A DNA stretch of 46,193 nt from an uncultured Verrucomicrobia subdivision 3 bacterium (GTDB lineage Bacteria > Verrucomicrobiota > Verrucomicrobiia > Limisphaerales > UBA11358). The DNA is taken from positions 1 to 46,193 of the forward strand of contig CAILMI010000002.1 of assembly GCA_903835255.1 (NCBI GenBank), read 5' to 3'. The notes beneath the pieces were generated by a model, which saw nothing but the letters and a program-made list of their open reading frames with translations, had not been told where the DNA came from and did no database searches. Position numbers and translations under genes: made by a program. The stretch's first letter is position 1. Each line of letters opens with the position of its first letter. Below are positions 9,276-16,809 of the stretch, piece after piece.

Positions 9276-9317
9276 CCCGCTTCAGCATTTGGGTTGAACC
9301 CGAACGCTGAAGCGGGT
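9275..9317. repeat. Long inverted repeat / hairpin
   Basis: ACCCGCTTCAGC at 9275-9286 pairs perfectly with GCTGAAGCGGGT at 9306-9317. The loop contains a second small palindrome, GGGTTgAACCC. No T-run follows on the plus strand, so it is not a standard terminator of the upstream sedolisin gene, which ends 450 bp away. It borders the family A copy. Confidence 0.7.
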
Positions 9318-9516
9318 CGTTGCGGAAAATGACGCGGAGCGGGCGGAACTAATGATGCCAGGTTTCATAAGTCACCCCACTCGTTTCGTCGCCTGCAGAT
9401 CGGGACAGCGCAGCGCGCCATCCTATCCCATTTCTGAATTCGGGTTAAATCGGCGGGAAACTCGAGGAGAGGCGCGAGGCCTTGCCGAATCCGTCAAAAA
9501 AAAGCACCCTGTCCGT

Positions 9517-10905
9517 GTGAGTGATTTCCTTAAACGCCTTGAGCAGGATATCCAGGCCAGCTGCCGGCTTCCCCGGGGCCGGAAAATCCTGGCGGCTGTC
9601 TCGGGCGGCGTTGATTCCATGGTGCTGCTGCACGCCCTGGCGACGCTGGCGGAGGGGCGGCGCTGGAAAATTACCGTGGCGCATTTCAATCACCGGCTTC
9701 GCGGGCGCAGCAGCGACGCGGATGAACGACTCGTTCTCAAAACCGCCGCCGCGCTGAAACTGACGGCGGTTGCCGGAGGGGCGGACGTGAACTCCTTCGC
9801 CCGCGCTTCCGGGCTCTCCCTGGAGATGGCGGCGCGCCAGCTGCGCCATGAATTTCTCGCGCGCACGGCGCGGGAGCGGAATATCCCCACTGTGGCTCTG
9901 GCGCACCATGCCGACGATCAGGTGGAACTTTTCTTCCTGCGTCTGCTGCGCGGCGCGGGCGGTGACGGACTGGCCGGGATGAAGCCCTCCTCCCCCTCTC
10001 CCTCTGACCGGCGAATCCAACTGGTCCGTCCGCTGCTGGGCTTTTCCAAAACTCAATTGAATGAGTTTGCGCGGAAGGAAAAAATTCCATTCCGGGAGGA
10101 TGCCAGCAATCAGTCCAGTGACTTTCTCCGCAACCGCATCCGCAACGAGTTGCTGCCGCTGCTCCGAAATAAATACCAGCCCGGCATCGACGCCTCGGTT
10201 TTGCGGCTCATGGATATTGTGGGCGCGGAGGCGGAGGCGGTTGGAAACGTTGCGGCGAAATGGCGCCAGCGGCCCCGCACCGCTTTTGAAGATTTGCCCG
10301 TGGCCGTGCAGCGGCGCATCCTGCGATCCCAGCTGAGCGCACTCGGGGCGGCCCCAGATTTTGACCTCATTGAATCCCTCCGGCGATCGGCCGGGGTTCC
10401 AGTCAGCATTAGCCCAGAGCGATCGGTTTCCCGCAATGCCGCGGGCACCGTGGATTTAAAACAAATTTTCCCAATCGAGTTCAACCGAAAGAATCAGGTG
10501 CTGAATTTGGCAGGTGAGCCGGGGACGGTTTTTTTTGACGGCGTCGCCTTATCGTGGGGGTATGACGCGATCCGCGGCTCCAAGCGTTCACCGGCTGTGG
10601 GGGGGCGCGAAACGTTTGACGCGGATCAGGTGGGCGACCGCATTACCCTGCGCCATTGGCAGCCGGGCGACCGGTTTCAACCCAGTGGCTTGAAGTCCCA
10701 TGTGAAGTTGCAGGATTTATTCACCAATTCAAAAATTCCCCGCGACCAGCGGCGCAGCCGGCTCGTGGCGGCCACGGCGGAGGGGATGATTTTCTGGGTG
10801 GAAGGCCTCCGAATTTCTGAGCGCTTCAAGCTGACGCCGGCAACCGTCCGCCGCCTCGTCTGGCATTGGAAACGCGACGGAGCCGGAAGCATGTCATCCG
10901 AATGA
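9517..10905 (+). CDS. tilS: tRNA(Ile)-lysidine synthetase
   Basis: TilS attaches lysine to C34 of the CAU-anticodon isoleucine tRNA using ATP, so that it reads AUA. The PP-loop motif SGGVDS begins at about residue 29. It is followed by the HFNHRLRG and LAHHADDQVE motifs of the N-type synthetase domain. The C-terminal part has the LRHWQPGDRFQPSG / LQDLFTNSKIPRDQR segments of the TilS C domain. I place the start at the GTG at 9517 (462 residues, close to the family's roughly 430-460). The longer frame from the ATG at 9352 would be encoded by an intergenic repeat. There is no Shine-Dalgarno sequence, and a start a few codons either side cannot be excluded. It stands alone on its strand between repeat DNA and a minus-strand cytochrome gene. 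Confidence 0.94.
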   Translation: MSDFLKRLEQDIQASCRLPRGRKILAAVSGGVDSMVLLHALATLAEGRRWKITVAHFNHRLRGRSSDADERLVLKTAAALKLTAVAGGADVNSFARASGLSLEMAARQLRHEFLARTARERNIPTVALAHHADDQVELFFLRLLRGAGGDGLAGMKPSSPSPSDRRIQLVRPLLGFSKTQLNEFARKEKIPFREDASNQSSDFLRNRIRNELLPLLRNKYQPGIDASVLRLMDIVGAEAEAVGNVAAKWRQRPRTAFEDLPVAVQRRILRSQLSALGAAPDFDLIESLRRSAGVPVSISPERSVSRNAAGTVDLKQIFPIEFNRKNQVLNLAGEPGTVFFDGVALSWGYDAIRGSKRSPAVGGRETFDADQVGDRITLRHWQPGDRFQPSGLKSHVKLQDLFTNSKIPRDQRRSRLVAATAEGMIFWVEGLRISERFKLTPATVRRLVWHWKRDGAGSMSSE

Positions 10906-11206
10906 ACCGCCAAGGCGCCAAGGGGTAAGACCCCAGCCGGATTCATGCCTTTATTGAACTCGGCTTCCGAAGTGGGTCAGCCTCTCGCGGCCGTTCGAAC
11001 TGATCAAGTCCCCCAGCGCCACCTCTTCCCGCCCTCTCAGCATTGGGGCGCACTGGATTAGCGGGTGGTTTTTTCCATCGGGCGAGACGCACCGGATCTA
11101 CGTCAGACAAGCGGGCCGACGCTGACTTTTTCAGACAGGCTCTCAGCCCGTTCGGTCGCCGCCATCGTTTCATTCTTACGCCTCGGACCACCATCGCGAG
11201 GTGGCC
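10906..11206. other. Spacer between convergent genes tilS and the cytochrome gene
   Basis: About 300 bp with no credible gene. It begins with AACCGCCAAGGCGCCAAGG, a short piece also found at the edges of the family C repeats. Near 11128-11146 it contains the motif TTTTTCAGACAGGCTCTC, which recurs around 43990-44010 and, inverted, near 46131. No clear terminator hairpin with a T-run was recognised. Confidence 0.5.
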
Positions 11207-13555
11207 TCACGGCTCTTCTAATTGGCGCAACAGATCCGTGGCGGCTGAAAACCCGAGTTCTTGCGCGCGGCGTGCGGCGGTGAGGGCGTCGGCGCGGTTG
11301 CCTAAGCGGGCCAGGACAGTGGCGCGGGCATAAGGGATTCGGGGATTGGTGGGCTCCGCTGTCTCGGCGCGGGACAGTGCCGCGAGCGCGCCCGAATCGT
11401 CGCCCCGGCCGCTGCGGACGAGCCCGAGATTGTACCAGGCGCGGGCATGGTGCGGATCGCAGGTGACTGCCGCCTCCAGTTCGCCCAGAACCCGGTCGCT
11501 CTCGCCCGCTTCATTCAGCGCGAGGGCAAGTTTGTAATGGAACTCAGCCTCACCGGGCTGCAGGCGCACGGCGGCTTCCATTTGCTGGACGGCTTCGGAC
11601 GTCCGTCCCAGCTGGCTCAGGAGGACGGCGTATTCATGGCGGATGCCTCCGGAGAAGGGGTCCCAGGCCACCGCCCGCTCGAAGGAAAGCAGGGCGTTAG
11701 GGGTGTCGCCGCGCTGCAGCTGGAAGACGCCGCCCTGAAGCTGCCCGAGCGGCTGGTCGGCGACGTGAGCGAGGAAGCGCTGATAGTCGGCGCCAGCGAG
11801 GGACGCGAGGTCCAGAGTACCGCCACTCTGGCGGGCCGCCTCCACCCGGACATTGCGCGAGGGGTCTTCCAGTTTTGATTTCAATGCCCGGGCAACCTCC
11901 GGAAGCGCGGCTGGGCCGCCGGACCCGAGCGTTTGCGTGACCGTCTGGCGCACGAGCGCGTTGGTATGCTGCGATTGGCGGAGCAGAGCGGCGGTGACGG
12001 ACGGGTCGCTGCTCCAGCGCTGCAACAAGGTCGCCGCCACCGCCTGCCAGTAGGCGATGGGATCTGTCTCCAACATTTTCAGCAGCGGCTCGCGGGCGGC
12101 CTCCTCGCCTGCCCGAGCGCGGGCGACCGTCTGGGCGCGCTGGCGGTAGGGCCGGTTCATCTTGTCGCCGTACCACTTCTCCACCTGTTTCAAGCTCCAC
12201 TCGGTGGTCTCGGAGGTGTGGCAGCGGTTGCAGGCATTGGGGATTCCAAATTGCTGAGTCAGCAGCGGATCGGGAATGGTGAATCCGTGGTCATGCCGCC
12301 AGTGGCGCTGCATGTAGGGAGTCTGAGGCATGTGACAGTTCACGCATTCGCCGCCGGTCTCCTTGATTCGGGCGGGCTGGTAAGCGCTGAGGTCGGTGCG
12401 CTGGAGGACGCCATTGGTGTCATAGCCGAAAACCGAATGGTGGCTGTGGGTCACGGGATTAATGGAGGGCGCATTGGTCGCCCCAGGCCCATGGCAGCTG
12501 AGGCAGAGGAAGTTCCCCGGCAGCCGGGTTTTCTGGGTGTGGCTGTCGTGGCAGTCCATGCAGCGAACCCCCTTGTGAAACATCCGGCTGCCCATGAACG
12601 CGCTCACCTCATAATCCTCATCCCGAATCTGGCCGTCCGGATAGAAGGTGTCGGACTGATCCACAATGGTGAGCTGATGATGATCGAAAAACTGGTCGCC
12701 GGGCTGGGGATCGCCGGTGAGCTCAGCCCGGCGGGAATGGCAGGCGGCGCAGTTGTCAAACTGTTGCTCCCGGGTAAGCGGGCGCAGGGTGGGGTCTTTT
12801 AATCCCGGTTTGCGATGGGCGTGCTGCCAGTCAGTGTGATCCTGCATCGGGCCGTGGCAGGCTTCACAGCCTACCCCGGTCTCCGCCATGGCCGTGCGGT
12901 AGGTGTCAGTGGCGGGGTCGTAATTTTTTTGGAGGCGGGTGTTGTGGCAGGTGGCGCACATGCTGTTCCAGTTCATGCCGCGCCCCGTCCAATGCCCCCA
13001 TTCCCCGGGCTTGCGGTCCTCCGCGCCATACACATTGAACCACTCATTGGATCGCGGATCCCAGGCGGCCTCGGTGGCCTGCCATCGCCCCCCGGGAAAC
13101 CCGACCAGCATCTGGCGCAGGGGGCTGTGGGCGAGAATGCGGTCGACGGGGAAAACCTGATTCGTTCCCTGGAGCCCGGCAGTCACCAGCTCGTAACCGT
13201 TCCCGCTTTTTCGCAGGGCGGTCTGCTGGGTCCCGTGTTGGAAAGTGCGGGCGGGAACAAAAGCGGCCTCATCCATCGCGGCGGCGGGCGCCCGTTCGGC
13301 CAGGCCGTGGTGCGATCCGGACCAGTCGGCATAGGCCGCCTCATGGCATTCGCGGCAGCTCGCCGACCCGGCATAACGGGCATTCATCTGCCGCGCCGGC
13401 TCGGGTGCCGGGGACACCGGGCGCGAGGGATTTCCGCGCTGGGAATAAAAAAATACTGCCGCCGCTGCCAGGCCGGCGATCGCCGCCATCCCCAGGAGCC
13501 AAAAGGTCCGGCGCGGGGGTGGGGTCCCCGCCGGTTGCTTTTTTTCAACGGACAT
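11207..13555 (-). CDS. Membrane-anchored octahaem cytochrome c with HEAT/TPR-like C-terminus
   Basis: The 782-residue product has a single N-terminal transmembrane segment (about 17-37) followed by a Pro-rich linker, so the rest should be periplasmic. Eight CxxCH haem sites are present: CRECH (67), CATCH (200), CEACH (230), CAACH (269), CMDCH (332), CLSCH (351), CVNCH (404) and CNRCH (442). Extra histidine-rich segments (SHHGL, THSHHSVFG, HWRHDHGF) may give distal ligands. From about 475 the sequence becomes helical repeats: first HEAT-like (LLKMLETDPIAYWQAVAATLLQRW), then several TPR units (AVRLQPGEAEFHYKLALALNEAGE). The arrangement resembles cytochrome c554-like multihaem/TPR proteins of Planctomycetes and Verrucomicrobia. 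It is probably an electron carrier or a periplasmic redox enzyme held in a protein complex; the substrate is unknown. No maturation genes lie nearby. Confidence 0.92.
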   Translation of the reverse strand: MSVEKKQPAGTPPPRRTFWLLGMAAIAGLAAAAVFFYSQRGNPSRPVSPAPEPARQMNARYAGSASCRECHEAAYADWSGSHHGLAERAPAAAMDEAAFVPARTFQHGTQQTALRKSGNGYELVTAGLQGTNQVFPVDRILAHSPLRQMLVGFPGGRWQATEAAWDPRSNEWFNVYGAEDRKPGEWGHWTGRGMNWNSMCATCHNTRLQKNYDPATDTYRTAMAETGVGCEACHGPMQDHTDWQHAHRKPGLKDPTLRPLTREQQFDNCAACHSRRAELTGDPQPGDQFFDHHQLTIVDQSDTFYPDGQIRDEDYEVSAFMGSRMFHKGVRCMDCHDSHTQKTRLPGNFLCLSCHGPGATNAPSINPVTHSHHSVFGYDTNGVLQRTDLSAYQPARIKETGGECVNCHMPQTPYMQRHWRHDHGFTIPDPLLTQQFGIPNACNRCHTSETTEWSLKQVEKWYGDKMNRPYRQRAQTVARARAGEEAAREPLLKMLETDPIAYWQAVAATLLQRWSSDPSVTAALLRQSQHTNALVRQTVTQTLGSGGPAALPEVARALKSKLEDPSRNVRVEAARQSGGTLDLASLAGADYQRFLAHVADQPLGQLQGGVFQLQRGDTPNALLSFERAVAWDPFSGGIRHEYAVLLSQLGRTSEAVQQMEAAVRLQPGEAEFHYKLALALNEAGESDRVLGELEAAVTCDPHHARAWYNLGLVRSGRGDDSGALAALSRAETAEPTNPRIPYARATVLARLGNRADALTAARRAQELGFSAATDLLRQLEEP

Positions 13556-13886
13556 GCTGTGAGTCTATCCAGTTATTGGATTCGCTTCCATTAACTTCGG
13601 TCCCTGGTGGATACTTTTTTCAGTTCCGGGGGGATGATCTTATTTCCGGGCGGGTCACGTCGGTGAACCCTAGTCGCTCATTGGATCCCCTAATGGCCCT
13701 CGGATTTGGGTCGCCATAGGATGCCGCCGGAGCGTTCCGATTCCTTTTCAAATAGGCTCAGAGCTTGCCCCTCTGATGGATTGCTTTAGCATAGCGCCCG
13801 TCACTCATCTTTTGAGTTGCCGGTCCTTGGTCCTTTAATCATGCTTGAACCGGTATGCACCCGTATTCCTGAGAATTTGTTGAACC
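13556..13886. other. Divergent upstream region of the cytochrome gene and the FGE-fold gene
   Basis: About 330 bp without coding sequence, lying between two divergent genes and therefore expected to carry promoters for both. I could not identify a convincing -35/-10 pair or operator. No member of the three main repeat families is seen here. Confidence 0.4.
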
Positions 13887-15377
13887 ATGAAAAGTAAAAT
13901 TATTTTTATCCTCGCGCTGCTCGGCGCAATCTCCTTGATACCCACCGCGTTTGCTCAGGGCACGGCGTTCACCTATCAGGGCCGGCTCAATGCCAATGGT
14001 GTGGCCGCCAGCGGCAGCTATGACCTGGTGTTCACGCTGTGCACCTCCAACAGCGGCTCCGGAAGCCTGCTGGCCGGGCCGGTGACGAATACCGCCACAG
14101 GAGTGACCAATGGCTTGTTCACGGTAATGCTGGATTTTGGGGCAAACTTCCCCGGCGCCGCGCGCTGGCTGGAAATTGGCGTGCGCACCAATCAAGTGAA
14201 TGCGGTCTCGTTCAGCACGCTGTCGCCGCGCCAGCAGATCACGCCCACGCCCTATGCCGTCACCGCAGCGACGGTTTCCGGCGCGGTGAGCGTCAGCCAG
14301 TTGAGCGGCAGCATCCCCGCCACGAATTTGTCCGGGACGCTGACCCCGGCGCAGCTGCCGGCCGGGGTGATTACCAATGGCGGAAGCGGTGCGGGACTGA
14401 CGGGCGTTGCCTTGCTCGCCGGCGGAAACACGTTTACCGGGAACCAGAACTTCGGCAGCGGTTCGGTGTCCGCGTTAAAGTTCGTCGGCAGCGGGTCCAA
14501 TTTGACAGGGGTGGTGGCGACTTCGGTGAAAATCCCCAGCGGCATGGCGTTGATCCCGGAGGGTGTTTTTACGCTCGGCAATTCCATTGGCGATTTGGAC
14601 ATCACAAACGCGAGTCCGACGAATGTATATGTGTCGGGATTTTACATGGATGTGAATCTGGTGAGCATCAGTCAGTGGCTCTCGGTTTATTATTGGGCGA
14701 CGAACCACGGGTATACTTTTAATTACGAAAACCGGCCGCCGCCGACCGGGAACGCGCCGAACCAGCCGGTGTATCACGTCAACTGGTATGATGCTGTGAA
14801 GTGGTGCAATGCGCGGAGCGAGCAGGCGGGTCTTTACCCGGTGTATTACACAAGCGAGACACAGACGACGAATAACATCTATCGCACTGGAGAAACAGAT
14901 CTGAACACCAATTTTGTATATTGGGCGCGGAGTGTGGATACAGGCTTGGGATATCGATTGCCTACGGAGGCAGAGTGGGAAAAGGCGGCGCGGGGCGGCC
15001 TGAGCAGTCAGCGGTTTCCGTGGGGGAATTGGATCAATGAAAATTTAGTGAACTGCTCGGAGGGTTCCGGTCAGTCGTACGATGGGGTGTCCGGCATCCC
15101 CTCCGGGACGAGTGCAGCCGGATATTACGCGCCTAACGGGTATGGGTTGTATGACATGGCCGGGAATTTATCGGAGTGGTGTTGGAACACATATGCGAGT
15201 AAGTATTCAGTCCTAGTTAACCCCATAGGCCCATCCCCTCGTCTGGATCGCGTGTTCCGAGGGGGCTCTTGGAATAATTTTGCCACTCACTGCCGGTCGG
15301 CGAACCGCAACAGCGCCAACCCGGTCAGCGCCACCGCCAGCATCGGGTTCCGCTCGGTTCTGGCCCCAGCTCAGTGA
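13887..15377 (+). CDS. Secreted protein with formylglycine-generating-enzyme-like (SUMF1) domain
   Basis: The product is 496 residues, with a clean signal peptide MKSKIIFILALLG…AFA cleaved before QGTAFTYQ. Residues about 25-135 form an N-terminal module starting FTYQGRLNANG and ending SPRQQITPTPYAVTAA, which I recognise as common in secreted verrucomicrobial proteins. A Gly/Ser/Thr-rich stalk follows (GNTFTGNQNFGSG). The FGE-sulfatase fold covers about 215-494: IPEGVFTLG, PVYHVNWYDAVKWCN, RLPTEAEWEKAARGG, GLYDMAGNLSEWCW, FRGGSWNN, and CRSANRN…IGFR at the end. Authentic FGE uses two cysteines after the GGS(F/W) motif. Here that stretch reads GGSWNNFATHCRSANRN with one cysteine, so sulfatase maturation is unlikely and a binding or structural role is more probable. 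A frameshifted remnant of another secreted protein follows directly. Confidence 0.9.
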   Translation: MKSKIIFILALLGAISLIPTAFAQGTAFTYQGRLNANGVAASGSYDLVFTLCTSNSGSGSLLAGPVTNTATGVTNGLFTVMLDFGANFPGAARWLEIGVRTNQVNAVSFSTLSPRQQITPTPYAVTAATVSGAVSVSQLSGSIPATNLSGTLTPAQLPAGVITNGGSGAGLTGVALLAGGNTFTGNQNFGSGSVSALKFVGSGSNLTGVVATSVKIPSGMALIPEGVFTLGNSIGDLDITNASPTNVYVSGFYMDVNLVSISQWLSVYYWATNHGYTFNYENRPPPTGNAPNQPVYHVNWYDAVKWCNARSEQAGLYPVYYTSETQTTNNIYRTGETDLNTNFVYWARSVDTGLGYRLPTEAEWEKAARGGLSSQRFPWGNWINENLVNCSEGSGQSYDGVSGIPSGTSAAGYYAPNGYGLYDMAGNLSEWCWNTYASKYSVLVNPIGPSPRLDRVFRGGSWNNFATHCRSANRNSANPVSATASIGFRSVLAPAQ

Positions 15378-15390
15378 GCAGGCGCGCGGG

Positions 15391-15585
15391 GGGGTGCGCG
15401 CCGGTGGCAACCCGGCCACCGTGTCGTGGCCGGTCACGCCCGCGTCACTCTCCAGCAGAATGCGACTCTTACCAATGCCGCTGTCGGGTTGACGAGCGGC
15501 CTCACCGTGACGACGGACAGCGGCACCAGCCGTGTCACGATCCCGCAGGGTGACGGGGAATCGGCTCTTCCGGCTGAAAGAATGA
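15391..15585 (+). pseudogene. Frameshifted C-terminal remnant of a secreted verrucomicrobial protein
   Basis: Conceptual translation shows pieces of the C-terminal module typical of secreted proteins in this group, spread over three frames. GGNPATVSWPVTPAS starts near 15403. After a frame change near 15440 comes VTLQQNATLTNAAVGLT and then SGTSRVTIPQGDG. After a second change at a GGGG run (15555-15558) comes NRLFRLKE followed by TGA at 15583-15585. Removing one G there restores the typical (N/R)xF(F/Y)RL ending. Two frame changes within 200 bp and the absence of an upstream gene body suggest a decayed remnant left by rearrangement beside the FGE-fold gene. Sequencing error at the homopolymer could explain only the second shift. 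Confidence 0.6.
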
Positions 15586-15750
15586 AATGCAAAATCGGAA
15601 ATGAAGTGGCGCGCGGCACCTTGGGCTTGATTGAAGAGGGGCGAGGCTCGCAATGACCCGCAATTTGCCTTGCCATTGCGGGTTCAAAAACGTTAATAAT
15701 TAGGTTCGCGCTGGACCAAAACGAGTCTGGCGCCGACGGATTAACATTTT

Positions 15751-15852
15751 ATGGGTTCAATTAAAAAACGCCGCAAGGCCAAGATCAATAAGCATAAACG
15801 TCGCAAGAAGCTGCGCTTGAATCGTCACAAGAAGCGCACCTGGCAGAAGTAA
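15751..15852 (+). CDS. Small basic AURKAIP1/COX24-domain protein (mS38-like ribosomal protein)
   Basis: The 33-residue product reads [18 protein letters not shown], then [15 protein letters not shown]. Eighteen of the 33 residues are Lys or Arg. The pattern KKRRKxKxxKHKRRKxLRxxRHKKRTW is the C-terminal signature of mitochondrial AURKAIP1/mS38 and yeast Cox24 (DUF1713). Stand-alone bacterial proteins of this size carry it in Bacteroidota and Verrucomicrobiota. It probably binds rRNA in the small ribosomal subunit. The ATG is preceded by an AT-rich leader (GGATTAACATTTT) without a Shine-Dalgarno sequence. A strong terminator begins 22 bp after the stop, so this looks like its own small transcription unit. 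Confidence 0.88.
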   Translation: MGSIKKRRKAKINKHKRRKKLRLNRHKKRTWQK

Positions 15853-15874
15853 TCTGACCTGCGGTCTCATTCAT

Positions 15875-15924
15875 CCGTTCGCGGGCGGGCGCCAGTAGGC
15901 GCTTTCCCGCGAACGGCTTTTTTT
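15875..15924 (+). terminator. Rho-independent terminator
   Basis: The outer stem CCGTTCGCGGG / CCCGCGAACGG encloses a second small stem, GCGCC-agta-GGCGC. A T-run (CTTTTTTTG) follows immediately. It lies just after the mS38-like gene and before the DUF2203 gene, and probably ends the short transcript. Confidence 0.85.
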
Positions 15925-15948
15925 GTTGGGAAGTGCTAGAAGTTGCCG

Positions 15949-16332
15949 ATGAAATATCACTTTCAAAAACACTACACCCGCGAGGAGGCCACCGCTCTTC
16001 TGCCTCAGATCCGAAAGTGGCTGGAGCAGCTCAACGGACGGCGCGAGCAGCTGGAGCAGATTGAGAAGCGGCTGGGCGGACGGGTGGCGCAGGGTGTCGA
16101 TTGCGGCGGCGCGACGGTCAATGAGTGGGTGCGCACCCTCGCCGCCATGGATGCCGCTCTTGCTGAATTCAAACGCCGGACCATTTTTGTCAAAGATCTG
16201 GAGCGCGGGCTTCTGGATTTCCCGGCTCTGATCGGCGGCAAAGAGGTGTTTCTCTGCTGGGAATTGGACGAGGAATCCGTTGAGTTCTGGCATGAACTCG
16301 AAACCGGCTTCGGCGGCCGGGAACGCCTTTAA
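15949..16332 (+). CDS. DUF2203 family protein
   Basis: The 127-residue product starts at the ATG at 15949 (MKYHFQKHYTREEATALLPQI). A TTG two codons earlier is less likely. The N-terminal helix pattern (EEATALLPQIRKWLEQL) leads to a long, charged, coiled-coil-like helix. The C-terminal half has the DUF2203 signature: KDLERGLLDFPALIGGKEVFLCWELDEESVEFWHELETGFGGR, where the G(L/V)xDFPA and the W-H-(D/E)-L motifs are conserved. The function of the family is unknown. The protein is cytoplasmic, with no signal or membrane segment. It begins 25 bp after the terminator of the small ribosomal-protein gene. Repeat DNA follows, so it is probably transcribed alone. Confidence 0.9.
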   Translation: MKYHFQKHYTREEATALLPQIRKWLEQLNGRREQLEQIEKRLGGRVAQGVDCGGATVNEWVRTLAAMDAALAEFKRRTIFVKDLERGLLDFPALIGGKEVFLCWELDEESVEFWHELETGFGGRERL

Positions 16333-16348
16333 GCGGGAACCCTGCAGT

Positions 16349-16420
16349 CCGAATAAACCGGCAAGTCAGCGTGGCGCTGGACCCCATTATGAAGGCCAGA
16401 CACGGATGAACACGATTTTT
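16349..16420 (+). repeat. Family C repeat fragment (C5)
   Basis: CAGTCCGAATAAACCGGCAA, CAGCGTGGCGCTGGA, CCCATTATGAAGGCC and AGACACGGATGAACACGA occur in the same order as the corresponding parts of 43697-43822. It has no coding frame. It ends before the second half seen in the longer copies. Confidence 0.6.
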
Positions 16421-16456
16421 TGAATGAGCCAAAAGCGAGGTCTCATCCATTCACGT

Positions 16457-16552
16457 GGGTAGGGCGGGCAGTCCCCTGCACGCCACGATTGCCAGCCCAC
16501 GCGTGCGGTTTTAAACCGAACGGCGCCCACGGAGTGCCACGCCCGACCACCG
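16457..16552 (+). repeat. Family A repeat, partial copy (A4)
   Basis: GGGTAGGGCGGGCAGTCCCC, TTGCCAGCCCACGCGTGCGG and GACGG-type CGGCGCCCACGGAGTG are shared in order with 37268-37420. The outer ends with the terminal inverted repeats are missing or diverged. Confidence 0.65.
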
Positions 16553-16569
16553 CCACGCCAAGCCAGCGT

Positions 16570-16604
16570 GACGAAACGAGTGCGGTGGCGCATAAAACCT
16601 GGCA
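16570..16604 (-). repeat. 35-bp dispersed motif
   Basis: Read on the minus strand, TGCCAGGTTTTATGCGCCAC followed by CGCACTCGTTTCGTC matches 9356-9390 with only a few differences. The second copy lies just upstream of tilS and creates the false N-terminal extension there. Confidence 0.6.
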
Positions 16605-16809
16605 CGATTTGTTCTGCCCGCTCCCCGCGATTTTCAGCAATGGCCCGCTTCGAGAGAGATATTCATTGGTCCGGTCCTCTGCCTGAAGCGGGTTCTGGAC
16701 AGCCAATCCTTGAAACGTCAAGGAACCCTTTTCCAGTGGCAAAAATTATTTCCCCGTTTCCGTTTTACACCGCGTCGCCCCTTGGTTAAATCATCCGTCC
16801 CATTTTTGA

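Larger units (their letters stand above)
8822..9516. other. Repeat-filled spacer before tilS
   Basis: About 700 bp without a gene. In order it holds a short unique stretch, a family B copy (minus, 8888-9120), a family A copy (minus, 9123-9275), a long perfect hairpin (9275-9317) and a 35-bp motif at 9356-9390 that recurs inverted at 16570-16604. A frame continuous with tilS runs back to an ATG at 9352, but its first codons are this repeat sequence. Confidence 0.75.
16333..16809. other. Repeat-rich spacer before tex
   Basis: About 480 bp. It contains a family C fragment (16349-16420), a family A partial copy (16457-16552) and an inverted copy of a 35-bp motif also found before tilS (16570-16604). 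The rest (16605-16809) is unique, with no ORF of plausible composition. The last 60 bp are AT-richer and should hold the tex promoter, but no motif was certain. Confidence 0.6.

Noticed and set aside
15255-15377. Possible diversity-generating retroelement target at the end of the FGE-fold gene
   Set aside because: The fold and C-terminal position would fit, but I found no template repeat and no reverse transcriptase in the window. Kept only as a suggestion for checking.
16420-16789. Several short frames between the DUF2203 gene and tex
   Set aside because: They overlap family A and other dispersed repeats, lack start signals, and have no homology I recognise.
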